Positions 6,944 to 15,370 of a stretch of DNA of 42,542 nucleotides are shown here, piece by piece (the first letter of the stretch is position 1; the number at the start of each line of letters is the position of its first letter). A program made the translations under genes and the position numbers. Origin of the DNA: Myxococcales bacterium (GTDB lineage: Bacteria; Myxococcota_A; Polyangia; Polyangiales; Polyangiaceae); contig JAAFHV010000048.1 of the NCBI GenBank assembly GCA_013297655.1, positions 1-42,542 of the forward strand, in the 5' to 3' direction. A model generated the notes under the pieces. The model saw nothing but the letters and a program-made list of their open reading frames with translations. It ran no database searches and was not told where the DNA came from.

Positions 6944-8650
6944 ATGTCGGGACGCGCATTCGCTGGGACCTGGAGCCTCCTGCTCGTGCTCGCCGCCTCC
7001 GGGGTCGGGGGCTGCAGCGGGTGCGGAAAAACGGACACGGGCAAGACGGAGCAAACGAGCAGCCCGGTCGCGGCGCCGCCCGTTCCCGCACCCGACGACC
7101 TCCTCGCAGACGCCACAGTGCTCACCCCCAACGCGACCTGGCGCCGCGTGCAGAGCGGAATCGGCGGCGCGATTGGGCTCATGCCGCAGACCACGGGCAC
7201 CCTCATGGCGTCCCTCGCCGGGCTCGACATCGCCCTCGGACCCGAGCTCGACGGCTCCGCCCCCGCTTACCTCAGCCTCGCCGGCGAGCCGGACGATCCG
7301 TCGTGGGTGATCGCGATGAAGGTCGTGGAGGAGCGCAAGGTCCGAGACGTGCTTGTCCAGGCCGAGAACGCGAAGTACGTCGGCAAGGAGGAGAACGGCC
7401 TCACCATCCTTACGTCGAAGTCTCCCTCGGCGGCGGCCGTCGGCCTCGCGCTCGACCCCTCCGGCTACCTCATCGTCGGGAAAGACGAGGCGGCCGTCCG
7501 AAAGCTCGGGCCCTACACGGCGCGCTCGCTCCCGAAGAAGCCCCCTACGACCTCCGCGGCTCACGTCGACGTGACCGCGAAGGGGTTGTCGGGAAAGGTG
7601 CGTATTGCGCTCGAGAAGCGTTGGCAGGCGTACGCGGTGGACCTGCTCGCCGAGGACGCGAGGATGCGCGAGCAACGGGGGGGGCGCGCGCCTGACTTCG
7701 GCGATCCGAAGGCGATCGTCGCCCTCGCCGACGCGTTCGTTCAGCGCAAGCTCGGCGCTCTCTCGAGCCTGACGAAGCTCACGTTCGATCTGGACGCGGA
7801 GGCAGAGGACATCCACGTTCGCGCCGAGGCGGAGGGCCCCGTGGAGGACGGCGGGCTCGCGCCGATGACGGTGGGCGACGTCGCGCCTCTCCTCGAAATT
7901 CCGCAGGACACCATCTCCGCGATCTTCACCCGCAGCCAAGGGGAGGAGCGCGCGCAGGACGCGAAAGAGCTGGAGTCCGCGATCACTTCGGCGCTCGGAG
8001 GGGGCGCGCGGTTGCCCGACGGCGAAGCGAAGAAGCTCCACTCTGCCCTCGACGACTTCGCGAAGGGCCGCGGCGACGCGCTCACCCTCGTCGCGCTCGG
8101 CGGCGAGGGACGTGGCAAAGGGCTCGTGCTTCGCACCGACAGCAAAGGCGAAGAGTCGAGCCGCGCGGTGTCCACGGTGGCCGATCTCGCGCGCGGGCCC
8201 GTCTTCAAGGAGCCGCTCCGGATCAAGTCCGCGCAGCGCACCTCGGGCGAGGCGGTGGGCGTCGGTAAGTGCGACGTGCTCGATCTCACGATCGAAGGCA
8301 AAGGCAAGCTCCCGGACACGAAGCTCGGCCTCGCGTGGACGGTCGAGGGCGGGAAGCTGAGCGCGGCCCTCGGTGACTCTCCTCTCGACCTCGTCGCGCG
8401 CGCCGCGAGGCCTGCCAAGAAGGTCGGCGACGACAAGGTGCTCACGAGCTACGTGACCGCGCTGGGGAAAGACGCGAGCTTCGTGTTCTTCGCGCAGCCG
8501 TTCCTCGTCGACCAGAGCAAGCCGGTGGCCCCGTCGCCCGCGGTCCTGGCGTGGGGCACTCTTCCACGCGCGAAGGGCGCACGGTGGGCCCGCCTCGACG
8601 TATCGGACAGGGTGATTCGCGAGCTCCTGAAGAAGCAGCTCGGTCTTTGA
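6944..8650 (+). CDS. Large lipoprotein of unknown function (DUF3352-like layout)
   Basis: The 568-residue product has a typical lipoprotein signal (hydrophobic SLLLVLAASGVGGC, lipid-anchor Cys24). The rest is soluble, rich in Ala, Lys, Asp and Leu, with repeated short strand-helix units such as PSWVIAMKVVEERKVRDVL and GYLIVGKDEAAVRKLG. This resembles DUF3352-type periplasmic proteins in layout, but I do not claim membership. The ATG at 6944 is chosen because it begins the signal peptide; an in-frame TTG at 6914 is less likely. The stop is immediately followed by the ATG of the ABC permease gene, so the two are probably one transcript. A role with that transporter is possible but unproven. Confidence 0.8.
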   Translation: MSGRAFAGTWSLLLVLAASGVGGCSGCGKTDTGKTEQTSSPVAAPPVPAPDDLLADATVLTPNATWRRVQSGIGGAIGLMPQTTGTLMASLAGLDIALGPELDGSAPAYLSLAGEPDDPSWVIAMKVVEERKVRDVLVQAENAKYVGKEENGLTILTSKSPSAAAVGLALDPSGYLIVGKDEAAVRKLGPYTARSLPKKPPTTSAAHVDVTAKGLSGKVRIALEKRWQAYAVDLLAEDARMREQRGGRAPDFGDPKAIVALADAFVQRKLGALSSLTKLTFDLDAEAEDIHVRAEAEGPVEDGGLAPMTVGDVAPLLEIPQDTISAIFTRSQGEERAQDAKELESAITSALGGGARLPDGEAKKLHSALDDFAKGRGDALTLVALGGEGRGKGLVLRTDSKGEESSRAVSTVADLARGPVFKEPLRIKSAQRTSGEAVGVGKCDVLDLTIEGKGKLPDTKLGLAWTVEGGKLSAALGDSPLDLVARAARPAKKVGDDKVLTSYVTALGKDASFVFFAQPFLVDQSKPVAPSPAVLAWGTLPRAKGARWARLDVSDRVIRELLKKQLGL

Positions 8651-9469
8651 ATGGACCTTTCGTTCCTCGCGATCCCGCTCTTCCAGCGCGCCCTCCTCGC
8701 CGGCTGCATCCTGGCGGCGCTCTTGGCGGTGCTCGGCGTCCTCGTCACGGCGCGTGGCCTCGCGACGCTTGGTGACGGCCTCTCGCACGCCGCGTTCGGT
8801 GGCATCGCGCTCGGGATGTACCTCGGGTTGAAGGCGCCCCTCGTCGTCGCGATCCCGTTTACCGCGCTCGCCGCGATCGCGATCGGCGCGCTCCGTCGCA
8901 AGGGCGGCCTCCGGTCCGACGTCGCGATGGCGATCCTGTTCGCGATATGTTTCGCGTTCGGCGTGATTTTGCTGCGAAAAGCGAAACGAACGGAGCAAAC
9001 GTTCGACCCCGAGCAGCTCCTCTTCGGCAACATCTTGCTCGTCGGATCGGACGACCTCGTGATCGTGATCGTGATCGCGATCGTGACCGCCACGTTCTTC
9101 TTGTTTGCGTGGACGCGGATCGCTTACGCCACCTTCGACGAAGAGCTCGCGCGCCTCTCCGGGATCGAGGTCGGCTGGCTCGAGAGCGCCCTCCTCGCTT
9201 TGCTCGCTGCCGTCGTCGTGGCAGCGATCAGGCTCGCCGGCGTGGTGCTCGTGAGCGCGTTCCTCGTGATCCCCGCCGCGACGGGGCGTTCGCTCGGGCG
9301 TGGTCTCGGCGGGGTGGTCGGCTACGCGATGGTGGCCGGGGCGGTGGGCGTGTTCGCTGGGTTCTTACTCGCGCACTCGCTCGGTTGGCCCGAAGGCGCG
9401 TCGATCGTCGTGATGCTCGCGATCATGTTCGTGGTTTCGCTCGGGGTTCGCCGCATCCGCGCGCGGTAA
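8651..9469 (+). CDS. ABC-3 family metal transporter permease (ZnuB/MntB-like)
   Basis: The 272-residue protein has about eight hydrophobic segments. It shows the ABC-3 family hallmarks: LGDGLSHAAFGGIALG in the first third, AKRTEQTFDPEQLLFGNIL in the middle and GVVLVSAFLVIPAATGRSL in the last third. The family imports Zn, Mn or Fe together with an ATPase and a solute-binding protein. Neither partner is encoded in this window, so the permease is an orphan here. Its ATG directly follows the TGA of the upstream lipoprotein gene. A GTGATC hexamer is repeated in the DNA of one transmembrane segment. Confidence 0.9.
   Translation: MDLSFLAIPLFQRALLAGCILAALLAVLGVLVTARGLATLGDGLSHAAFGGIALGMYLGLKAPLVVAIPFTALAAIAIGALRRKGGLRSDVAMAILFAICFAFGVILLRKAKRTEQTFDPEQLLFGNILLVGSDDLVIVIVIAIVTATFFLFAWTRIAYATFDEELARLSGIEVGWLESALLALLAAVVVAAIRLAGVVLVSAFLVIPAATGRSLGRGLGGVVGYAMVAGAVGVFAGFLLAHSLGWPEGASIVVMLAIMFVVSLGVRRIRAR
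9058..9088 (+). repeat. Short in-frame hexanucleotide repeat in the permease gene
   Basis: GTGATC is repeated about four to five times with one C-for-T change, coding the membrane stretch VIVIVIAIV. It could be a slippage site, but the repeats are in frame and probably only reflect Val/Ile coding. Confidence 0.5.
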
Positions 9470-9551
9470 AGCGCCGCGCTGGCATCGTTGGTTTCGTCGG
9501 AGACGCGCTGTCGCGACCGCGTTCTGCGACCTTCTGCGTCGGCGGGAGCGC

Positions 9552-11978
9552 TCACGGCTCCGGTGGCTCCGCGACGAAGCGCACGGCGATCTCTTCGAGG
9601 TGGGCGAGGGGCAGCGTGCCGTTCACCAGTGCGTGGAGCTCCGTCGCTTCGGGGGTGCCTTCCGTGAAGGGCGAGGTCGGGATCGCGAGGCCTGGAGGCG
9701 GAAGCGCGAGCCGCGTGTTTTCGCGCCGTCGCGCGGACATGCCGCGCGTGAGGCTCTTCCATATGGCGCCGACGAGGTGGCTCTCCGTCTCGGGGCTCGA
9801 GAGAGAGCCGCGCACCCGCACGGGCACTTCGACCGAGCCGAGGACGGCGCCCGGCATCCGCAAGAGCCGGCTCCGCGAGAGCCACGTCGAGGTAGCGGTG
9901 ACCTGCACGTTCGCGGCCAGCACCTTGCCCCCCTCGGAGCTCTCGCCGCTCCCGTGCGCGGAGAGCCCGGGGACCCCTGCGCGGAGCTCGCGAACATGGA
10001 CGCGGTCGCCTCGCACCCACGCATGGGCCTCGAGCGGGCGGTCGCCTTCGACGGGGAGCGGGGGGAGACCTAGCTTCTCGAGCCGCGCGGTCGCCTTCGG
10101 GAGGAACGGATACGAGGGCCCCTCGATGCGCACCTTCACCTCGGCCTTCGTCCCTTCGGCGCCGTGGAAGAGCGCGGCGTGGGCGAACGCGCGACCGTCG
10201 ATAGGGGCGCCTTCGGGGAAGAGCTCGACGCGGCCTATCCTTATGTTTTCACTCGTGAAACACGCTCGCGCGGTCGGCGTTCCTTTGCCTACGACCGCGA
10301 GCCCGGCACCGCGGAGAGAGCCGCTCCCGATCGCGACGCGGAGATCGTGGAAGGCGACGAAACGAGGCGCGACGTGCACCCGCGCCCGAGCTTCGGTCAG
10401 GCTGAGCGAGCGGCCTTCGTAGGCGAGCACGAGGGCGCCGGTCATGATCTCGCCGAGGATCGAGGGCGCCTCTGCGCTCCCCGTCAGTGCGAGATCGAAC
10501 CGAATCGCATCGCCCGCGACGGTGACGCCCTTCGCGCGTGTAGCGAGGGAAAAAAGCGTCGTCGCGTGGTGTAGTGCGAGTGACCCGCGGAGCGACGATG
10601 CGACGTGCGCGCCGTCGCTCGTGGACAGCGCGATCGCGATTCGCGTGGCCTCGTGCGCGAGCGTCACGTTCGCCGAGAGGCTCGTCGGTGCGGGCTCGGC
10701 GCGAAGATCGACGCGCCACGTGGCGGGGAGGACGAGCGCTCCTTCCCTGGGGGGATCACCTTCGACCACGAGCGGAACCATGCTCGGATCGGCGAGCGAC
10801 AAGCGGGCGAGCGCGCGCGGGCTCGCGCCGTCGAGCACGAGCACGAAGGGGGCGTCGGCGCTCGCGCGCGAGAAAACGAGCTTCCCATCGTCGAGGGTGG
10901 TCGTGACGGCGATCGTGAGCGCGTCGAGAGGACCACGCAGCGCGGCCTCCGGAGCGACGAGCGGGAAGGTCGCGTCGCGTAGGCCGAGATCGACGTGGGA
11001 AGAGGAGAGCGTGGCGTCGAGCGTCGGCGCCGAGAGTCCCTCGCGGGAGAGCACGACGCTCCCGTCGAGGTGGCCCTTCTCCCACGCGACCGCGCGCACT
11101 CCTGCGAGCTCGAGCAAGTGCCGTACGGCGGTCGCGCCGACCGTCCGAAGCGTGGCGCGGAGGTGGGCCTTGGTGCCGTCGTCCTCACCTTGGACCGTGA
11201 CCGTACCGCCGCCCGCGAGGCCGAGCGATCCTTCCAGCGTACGCCGCGACGACGTTACGCGCGCCACGAGGGTGCCCTCCGTGAGACGCAGGTGCGGAAC
11301 GAAGCGCTTGTGGCCGTGCGGTCGCAGAGGCACGTCGCGGAGGTCGACGGAGAGCGTGCCCCGTGGTCGATCGACCGAGCCCTCTGCGGCGAGCTTCGTG
11401 TCGAACGATATGGAGGCGAGATCGAACGGGAAGCCCGCGGGGTCTACGAACGAATCGAGGGGCAAATCCGCTGGGAAAATACGCCCGTGGAGGGTCGCGT
11501 GGAGCGACTCGCCGACGATCGCGAGCACGCCCTCGAGCGCCGTGCCGCGCGTGCCGGTGACCCGCACGTCGCGGAAGAGGGTGCGACCTTCGTTCGCCTC
11601 GATGCGCGCGCGCGCGACGAGATCGGTGCCGGTGAGCACGAGCGTCCCCGCAGCCCACGCGTCGCGGCGGTTCGCGTCCTCGAACGTCACTTTCCCGAGC
11701 GCCGGCCGACCGTCGACGCGGAGCTCGCCCTCGAGGTGGCGCAAGATCACCTTCGGCCCGAACGAGAGCAGCGCGAGCTGGAACCGTGCCTGCGCCACGT
11801 ACACCCGCACGCCGCTCGATCCGAGCGGGATCTCGAGACCCGAGAGGCGCGCCTCGCTCGACTCGATCGTGAGGTCACGAAGGGTCGAGCCTGCCGGCAA
11901 CGCGCGTTCTACGCGTTCACGGAGCAGCGGTCCGAACGGGTCGGCGAAGGAGCTCAGCACGTCGCCGATCGAAGGCAT
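9552..11978 (-). CDS. AsmA/TamB-like beta-repeat protein without N-terminal anchor
   Basis: The 808-residue protein is built from repeated amphipathic strands with alternating hydrophobic residues, punctuated by patterns such as LTIESSEARLSGLEIPLG, VILRHLEGELRVDGRP and ASISFDTKLAAEGSVDRPRG. This is the texture of AsmA/TamB/YhdP proteins, which form elongated grooves that move phospholipid between inner and outer membrane. Those proteins normally begin with a transmembrane helix or signal anchor. Here an in-frame TAA nine bases before the ATG rules out a longer N-terminus, and the first 30 residues are only mildly hydrophobic. A TAACCT hexamer overlapping that stop lies 6 bp before the ATG. 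It lies downstream of the kinase gene on the same strand. The family call is from texture only. Confidence 0.7.
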   Translation of the reverse strand: MPSIGDVLSSFADPFGPLLRERVERALPAGSTLRDLTIESSEARLSGLEIPLGSSGVRVYVAQARFQLALLSFGPKVILRHLEGELRVDGRPALGKVTFEDANRRDAWAAGTLVLTGTDLVARARIEANEGRTLFRDVRVTGTRGTALEGVLAIVGESLHATLHGRIFPADLPLDSFVDPAGFPFDLASISFDTKLAAEGSVDRPRGTLSVDLRDVPLRPHGHKRFVPHLRLTEGTLVARVTSSRRTLEGSLGLAGGGTVTVQGEDDGTKAHLRATLRTVGATAVRHLLELAGVRAVAWEKGHLDGSVVLSREGLSAPTLDATLSSSHVDLGLRDATFPLVAPEAALRGPLDALTIAVTTTLDDGKLVFSRASADAPFVLVLDGASPRALARLSLADPSMVPLVVEGDPPREGALVLPATWRVDLRAEPAPTSLSANVTLAHEATRIAIALSTSDGAHVASSLRGSLALHHATTLFSLATRAKGVTVAGDAIRFDLALTGSAEAPSILGEIMTGALVLAYEGRSLSLTEARARVHVAPRFVAFHDLRVAIGSGSLRGAGLAVVGKGTPTARACFTSENIRIGRVELFPEGAPIDGRAFAHAALFHGAEGTKAEVKVRIEGPSYPFLPKATARLEKLGLPPLPVEGDRPLEAHAWVRGDRVHVRELRAGVPGLSAHGSGESSEGGKVLAANVQVTATSTWLSRSRLLRMPGAVLGSVEVPVRVRGSLSSPETESHLVGAIWKSLTRGMSARRRENTRLALPPPGLAIPTSPFTEGTPEATELHALVNGTLPLAHLEEIAVRFVAEPPEP

Positions 11979-11984
11979 CGCGCG

Positions 11985-11990
11985 AGGTTA
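11985..11990 (-). promoter_or_regulatory. TANNNT -10 hexamer for the AsmA-like gene
   Basis: TAACCT lies 6 bp before the ATG at 11978, with no Shine-Dalgarno between, consistent with leaderless transcription from the short gap after the kinase gene. Confidence 0.35.
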
Positions 11991-12074
11991 GCCACGTTCG
12001 GCGTGATCGTCTCGTCTGCCGCCGGGCGATCGACGTTTCGTGTACGAAAGACCTCCCTCCGACGTCGGCGTCGG

Positions 12075-13457
12075 TTAGAGGACCTCGCTCTTGTCGTGAG
12101 GCTTGTGCGTAGCGGAAGGGGCGGCGGGCGGCGTCGGCGTGGGGGCCGTGGGTGGCGGCGTCGCGGCAGCCGGCTGGGTAGCAACCTGAGGCACTCCCGT
12201 AGGTTGCGCTGCGGTCTTCGGACCGGGGCCGTTGGGCAGCTTCGCGGCGGTAGGGGGCGCCTTCGGGAGCGCCGTGGGAGAGACCGTGGTCTTGTCGGTC
12301 GTCGCGACGGGATCGGGGATTCGGGCCTGCGTGCTCTGCTGCGTAGGCGCGGGCGCGTGTGGAGCCGCGTCGGCGCGATCGGGACCGCCGCGCGAAACGA
12401 AGAAGACCCCGAAGCCGACGAGCAACACGAGGAGCGCGGCTCCCGCGGCCATGCGACCGCGCCCGCGTGACTCGGCGACGCCGGGGATCCCCGACGCAGA
12501 GAGTTGGTTCGTGGTGGTCACCTCACGAATCGCGACCGGCGCGACCCCGTTCGCGGCGAGGTCTGCTTCGGTGGATGCCGCGCTGCGGAACGCACGCACC
12601 AGATCTTCGGCGTCGCGGAAACGGTCCTTCACCTGACGTTGGAACGCCTTCTCGTAGAAGGGATCGAACATGGTGCCGAGCTCCGGCTTCGCGACCGACA
12701 TCGGGATGTACTCGCTGCGGCACACGTTCACGAGGACCTCTTGCATGGTCTCGCCGGGCCACGGCGTCTTCCCCGCGAGCATCGCGTAGCTGAGGACCGC
12801 CATCGACCACACGTCGCACTGGTGGTCCATGTTCGCCGAGGCGCGCGCTTGCTCGGGGCTCATGTACGTGGGCGTGCCCACCGCGATGCCCTTTTGGGTG
12901 ACGTTTTTGTCACCTGGCTGCATGGACCGAACGAGGCCGAAGTCGAGCACCTTGACGAGCAGCTTGCCCTCTTCGTCGCGGCACAAAAATACGTTTCCAG
13001 GCTTCAAATCGCGGTGGATCAGCTTCGCTTTGTGCGCCTGGGTGAGGGCGCGGCAGACCTGATCGAGGATCGCGAGCGCCTCGGCGGGGGTCATCGGTCC
13101 GCTCTCGACGCGATGGTCGAGCGACATCCCGTCGAGCATCTCCATGACGATGTACGGGACGCCGCCTTGCTCGCCGTAGTCGTGCACCGACACGATGTGC
13201 CGGCTCTGCTTCGAGAGCTGAGACGAGGCCTTCGCTTCGTCGAGGAAGCGCTTCAGGATCGTGTCGCGGTCGATGTCGTCGAGCAGCGAACGATCGAGGA
13301 ATTTGATGGCGTACGGCGTGTCGAGGGTGGAGTGGTGAGCGACCCAGACCTCGCCCATTCCGCCGCGCCCGAGGAGCCGCTCGAGCCGATAACGGCCAGC
13401 GACGATCGCCCCCACGTCGATCTCGAACTTCTCTTGCTCGGGTCGCGTACTTTGCAT
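12075..13457 (-). CDS. Transmembrane Hanks-type Ser/Thr protein kinase
   Basis: The N-terminal kinase domain (about 23-295) has all catalytic elements: glycine loop GRGGMGEV (30-37), Lys52, Glu74, HRD (148-150) with DLKPGN, DFG (172-174) and SPE (200-202). A juxtamembrane stretch is followed by one transmembrane helix (336-355) and about 100 extracytoplasmic residues rich in Pro, Thr and Ala, without a recognisable sensor domain. The arrangement is that of a PknB-like receptor kinase, catalytic domain inside. I start at the ATG at 13457; the frame is open to a GTG at 13520, which would add an Arg/Pro-rich leader. The XRE regulator gene is divergent, and the AsmA-like gene follows on the same strand. 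Confidence 0.95.
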   Translation of the reverse strand: MQSTRPEQEKFEIDVGAIVAGRYRLERLLGRGGMGEVWVAHHSTLDTPYAIKFLDRSLLDDIDRDTILKRFLDEAKASSQLSKQSRHIVSVHDYGEQGGVPYIVMEMLDGMSLDHRVESGPMTPAEALAILDQVCRALTQAHKAKLIHRDLKPGNVFLCRDEEGKLLVKVLDFGLVRSMQPGDKNVTQKGIAVGTPTYMSPEQARASANMDHQCDVWSMAVLSYAMLAGKTPWPGETMQEVLVNVCRSEYIPMSVAKPELGTMFDPFYEKAFQRQVKDRFRDAEDLVRAFRSAASTEADLAANGVAPVAIREVTTTNQLSASGIPGVAESRGRGRMAAGAALLVLLVGFGVFFVSRGGPDRADAAPHAPAPTQQSTQARIPDPVATTDKTTVSPTALPKAPPTAAKLPNGPGPKTAAQPTGVPQVATQPAAATPPPTAPTPTPPAAPSATHKPHDKSEVL

Positions 13458-13569
13458 GGGAGGGCCTCGGTGGCTGCGCGGTTTGCGCGGAGGCTCGTCG
13501 GCGAACACGAGCCCCTGCACGTCGCAGCGTGAAATGATTGTCGGACGGTGCTCGCGTTTCGGAAAGTGC

Positions 13570-13575
13570 TATCTT
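13570..13575 (+). promoter_or_regulatory. -10 hexamer for the XRE regulator gene
   Basis: TATCTT (within TGCTATCTT) lies 7 bp upstream of the ATG at 13583. With initiation about 7 bp downstream of the hexamer the mRNA would begin at the start codon. No clear -35 is seen. Confidence 0.4.
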
Positions 13576-13582
13576 CGTGAGT

Positions 13583-13909
13583 ATGGTGCAAGAGAAGAGC
13601 GGGCGCCGCCCGCGCATGGCTAACGGAGAAGAGCTCTCTTCGGAGGAGTTCGCTGCACGCTTCGGCGAAGGCATCCGCGCCGCTCGTCAGGCCCGCGGGT
13701 GGACTCAAGTCCAGCTCGCTGAAGCAGCCGGGCTCTCGTCGAACTATGTCGCGCGGCTCGAACGCGGCGAGCTCAGCGCGTCGCTGTTCGTCGCGCACCA
13801 GCTCTGCACCGCGCTCGACAGCGACGTCGTCGCGATCATGACGCTCTCGCGAAGCGGCCTCCTCGTCGGTGCACGCGCCACGCGGACCCGCATCGCGAAG
13901 AGCGGCTGA
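13583..13909 (+). CDS. XRE-family helix-turn-helix regulator
   Basis: This small protein (108 aa from the ATG at 13583; a second ATG at 13616 is possible) contains one Cro/C1-type helix-turn-helix spanning GIRAARQARGWTQVQLAEAA and GLSSNYVARLERGELSAS, followed by a helix with LCTALDSDV. It would bind DNA as a dimer in the cytoplasm. There is no effector domain. It is divergent from the kinase gene and ends in a strong terminator, so it is a single-gene unit; the kinase promoter is a natural target to consider, but this is inference. Confidence 0.85.
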   Translation: MVQEKSGRRPRMANGEELSSEEFAARFGEGIRAARQARGWTQVQLAEAAGLSSNYVARLERGELSASLFVAHQLCTALDSDVVAIMTLSRSGLLVGARATRTRIAKSG

Positions 13910-14027
13910 CTTTTACCGCCGCGCGTTGGCCGAGCGGTCGGCGCGTGATTCGGCGCGGTCGTCGTCGACGACACTGCCGTGATCGCGCGTCCCGTTCGGC
14001 CATAACTTCGGCCCGATGTGTACGCCG

Positions 14028-14076
14028 AGAGGCCCGCGTGCTTGCCGATTCGGCAGGCTGCACGGGCCTCTTTTTC
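14028..14076 (+). terminator. Strong terminator after the XRE gene
   Basis: Outer arms AGAGGCCCG (14028-14036) and CGGGCCTCT (14063-14071) pair perfectly. An inner stem TGCC/GGCA closes around GATTC. The hairpin runs into TTTTT on the plus strand. It lies between the XRE stop and the convergent MopE-like gene. Confidence 0.8.
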
Positions 14077-14089
14077 GTTGTCGTATCCG

Positions 14090-14734
14090 CTACTTACACG
14101 AAACCGTACGCATCTCGACGGAGCTCGTGCAGCCGAGGAACGCGGGGATGCACTTCACGAAACGGGCGGTGGAGCCGCACGCCGGGACGCCTTCCCAGCC
14201 TTCGCGCGCACAGCCGAGGCCGATGAGGCTCGGGCACGAGGCGCTAATGTTCACGTCGAACTCGCGCTCGACCGTGCCGTTGCAGTTCCAGTCGCCCAAC
14301 GTGCCCGCCGAGCCGTCGCCGGGGAGGGCGATCGAGGCGTTGAACAGCTGGTTCGGTCGCACGGTCGCGTTCTTGTCGTTGCAGTCGAAGCCACCGCAAG
14401 GGTTGCCCATGGAAGCGAACCGGTCGTTGTCCTCGTCGCAGTTCACGACCGAGCCGTCGATGACGACCGTCGCGTCGCCGTCGAGCACTTGCGCGTCGAG
14501 GGCGGCCACGCTGCCGTCGAACGGCGCTGCCTCCGGCGTCGGGCCGTCGAACCTCGCGTCCGGGCCCGAGAACCCGTCGGGGAAGTCGCGCGGGCCGTCG
14601 CTCGGGGGCACGCTCGTGTCGGCGAGGGCGTCGGCGGGCACGTCGATCAGCTCCGGCGACGGGAAGCCGCACGCGGCAGCGATCGCGACGCTGGTCAGGA
14701 CGCAGCCGAGGCCGACCACATGCAAGCGTTTCAT
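14090..14734 (-). CDS. MopE-like metal-binding motif lipoprotein, downstream copy
   Basis: The 214-residue protein is a paralogue of the gene immediately upstream. It has a lipoprotein signal (hydrophobic run ending IAAAC), an Asp/Ala/Pro-rich linker, and the motif NCDEDNDRF ... CGGFDCNDKNATVRPN, close to the acidic Cys-Asp repeats of the MopE-type putative metal-binding family. After this come six more cysteines, including GCAREGWEGVPAC near the C-terminus. The Asp residues probably bind Ca or Cu at the cell surface. The ATG at 14734 overlaps the upstream stop as ATGA, so the two genes are translationally coupled. Here the motif is weaker (DCND rather than DCDD). Confidence 0.8.
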   Translation of the reverse strand: MKRLHVVGLGCVLTSVAIAAACGFPSPELIDVPADALADTSVPPSDGPRDFPDGFSGPDARFDGPTPEAAPFDGSVAALDAQVLDGDATVVIDGSVVNCDEDNDRFASMGNPCGGFDCNDKNATVRPNQLFNASIALPGDGSAGTLGDWNCNGTVEREFDVNISASCPSLIGLGCAREGWEGVPACGSTARFVKCIPAFLGCTSSVEMRTVSCK

Positions 14735-15342
14735 CGGCAGCCCACCGGACGATTGCGATCGTCGATCGTGCGGGTGCACCCCGCGCCGGCCGGCTCGCAC
14801 TTGATGTAGCGGCCGAAACCGCCGCAGGGAGCGGGCCCGAGGAAGCCTTCGCGTGCGCAGTTGAGGTTGATCGCCGGGCAGTCGTCGGCGACGGTGCCGC
14901 CTTGGATCTCGACGCCGTTGCGGCAGTTCCAGTCACCGCCCTTGCCGGGACCGGTGCCGGGCAAAGGCGTGAGCGTGTTGAAGTCGCGGTCGGGGCGGAC
15001 GTCGGGGTTCTTGTCGTCGCAGTCGAAGCCGCCGCAGCCGCCGCCGATCTTGGGGAACTTGTCGTCGTCCTCGTCGCAGTTCACGACCTGACCGTCGATG
15101 ACGATGTTCGCGTCGCCATCGAGCTTGGTCGCGTCTGGCGGGGCCTCCATCGCGTCGACTCCCGAGTCCTCGGAGGTGGCGTCTTTGGCGGGTTGCGCGC
15201 CGTCTGGGACGGGGACGCTAGTGTCCGCAGCGACGTTCGCATCTGCGCCGTCGAGGAGGTCCGGTGACGGAAACGAGCACGCCGCGGCGACCACGATCAC
15301 CGACGAGACGAGCGAGATACCGATCGCGTGCGCACGCCTCAT
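14731..15342 (-). CDS. MopE-like metal-binding motif lipoprotein, upstream copy
   Basis: The 203-residue product has a lipoprotein signal (lipobox AAAC, Cys22), an acidic Ala/Asp/Pro linker (30-88) and a CDEDDDKF ... CGGFDCDDKNPDVRPD block (89-118). The DCDD-x-N-P-x-x-x-P pattern is the one in PF11617-type MopE repeats, which coordinate metal with acidic side chains. A Cys-rich module with NCAREGFLGPAPCGG follows. The ATG at 15342 has a GGAGG site 5 bp upstream. It is the first gene of a coupled pair and lies close behind the TPR-PEGA gene on the same strand, so all three may be one unit. The Cys pattern shared with the downstream copy shows a tandem duplication. Confidence 0.82.
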   Translation of the reverse strand: MRRAHAIGISLVSSVIVVAAACSFPSPDLLDGADANVAADTSVPVPDGAQPAKDATSEDSGVDAMEAPPDATKLDGDANIVIDGQVVNCDEDDDKFPKIGGGCGGFDCDDKNPDVRPDRDFNTLTPLPGTGPGKGGDWNCRNGVEIQGGTVADDCPAINLNCAREGFLGPAPCGGFGRYIKCEPAGAGCTRTIDDRNRPVGCR

Positions 15343-15370
15343 GGAAGCCTCCGCGACGTTGCCGTGATGA

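Noticed and set aside
6836-8998. 720-codon minus-strand frame opposite the lipoprotein and permease genes
   Set aside because: It is Arg/Glu/Ala-rich with no motif and lies opposite two genes with clear signal peptide or membrane segments.
13928-13990. tRNA-like stretch (GGCCGAGCGGTC resembles a Ser/Leu tRNA D-arm)
   Set aside because: No T-arm consensus, anticodon stem or acceptor pairing could be found downstream, so it is a chance match.
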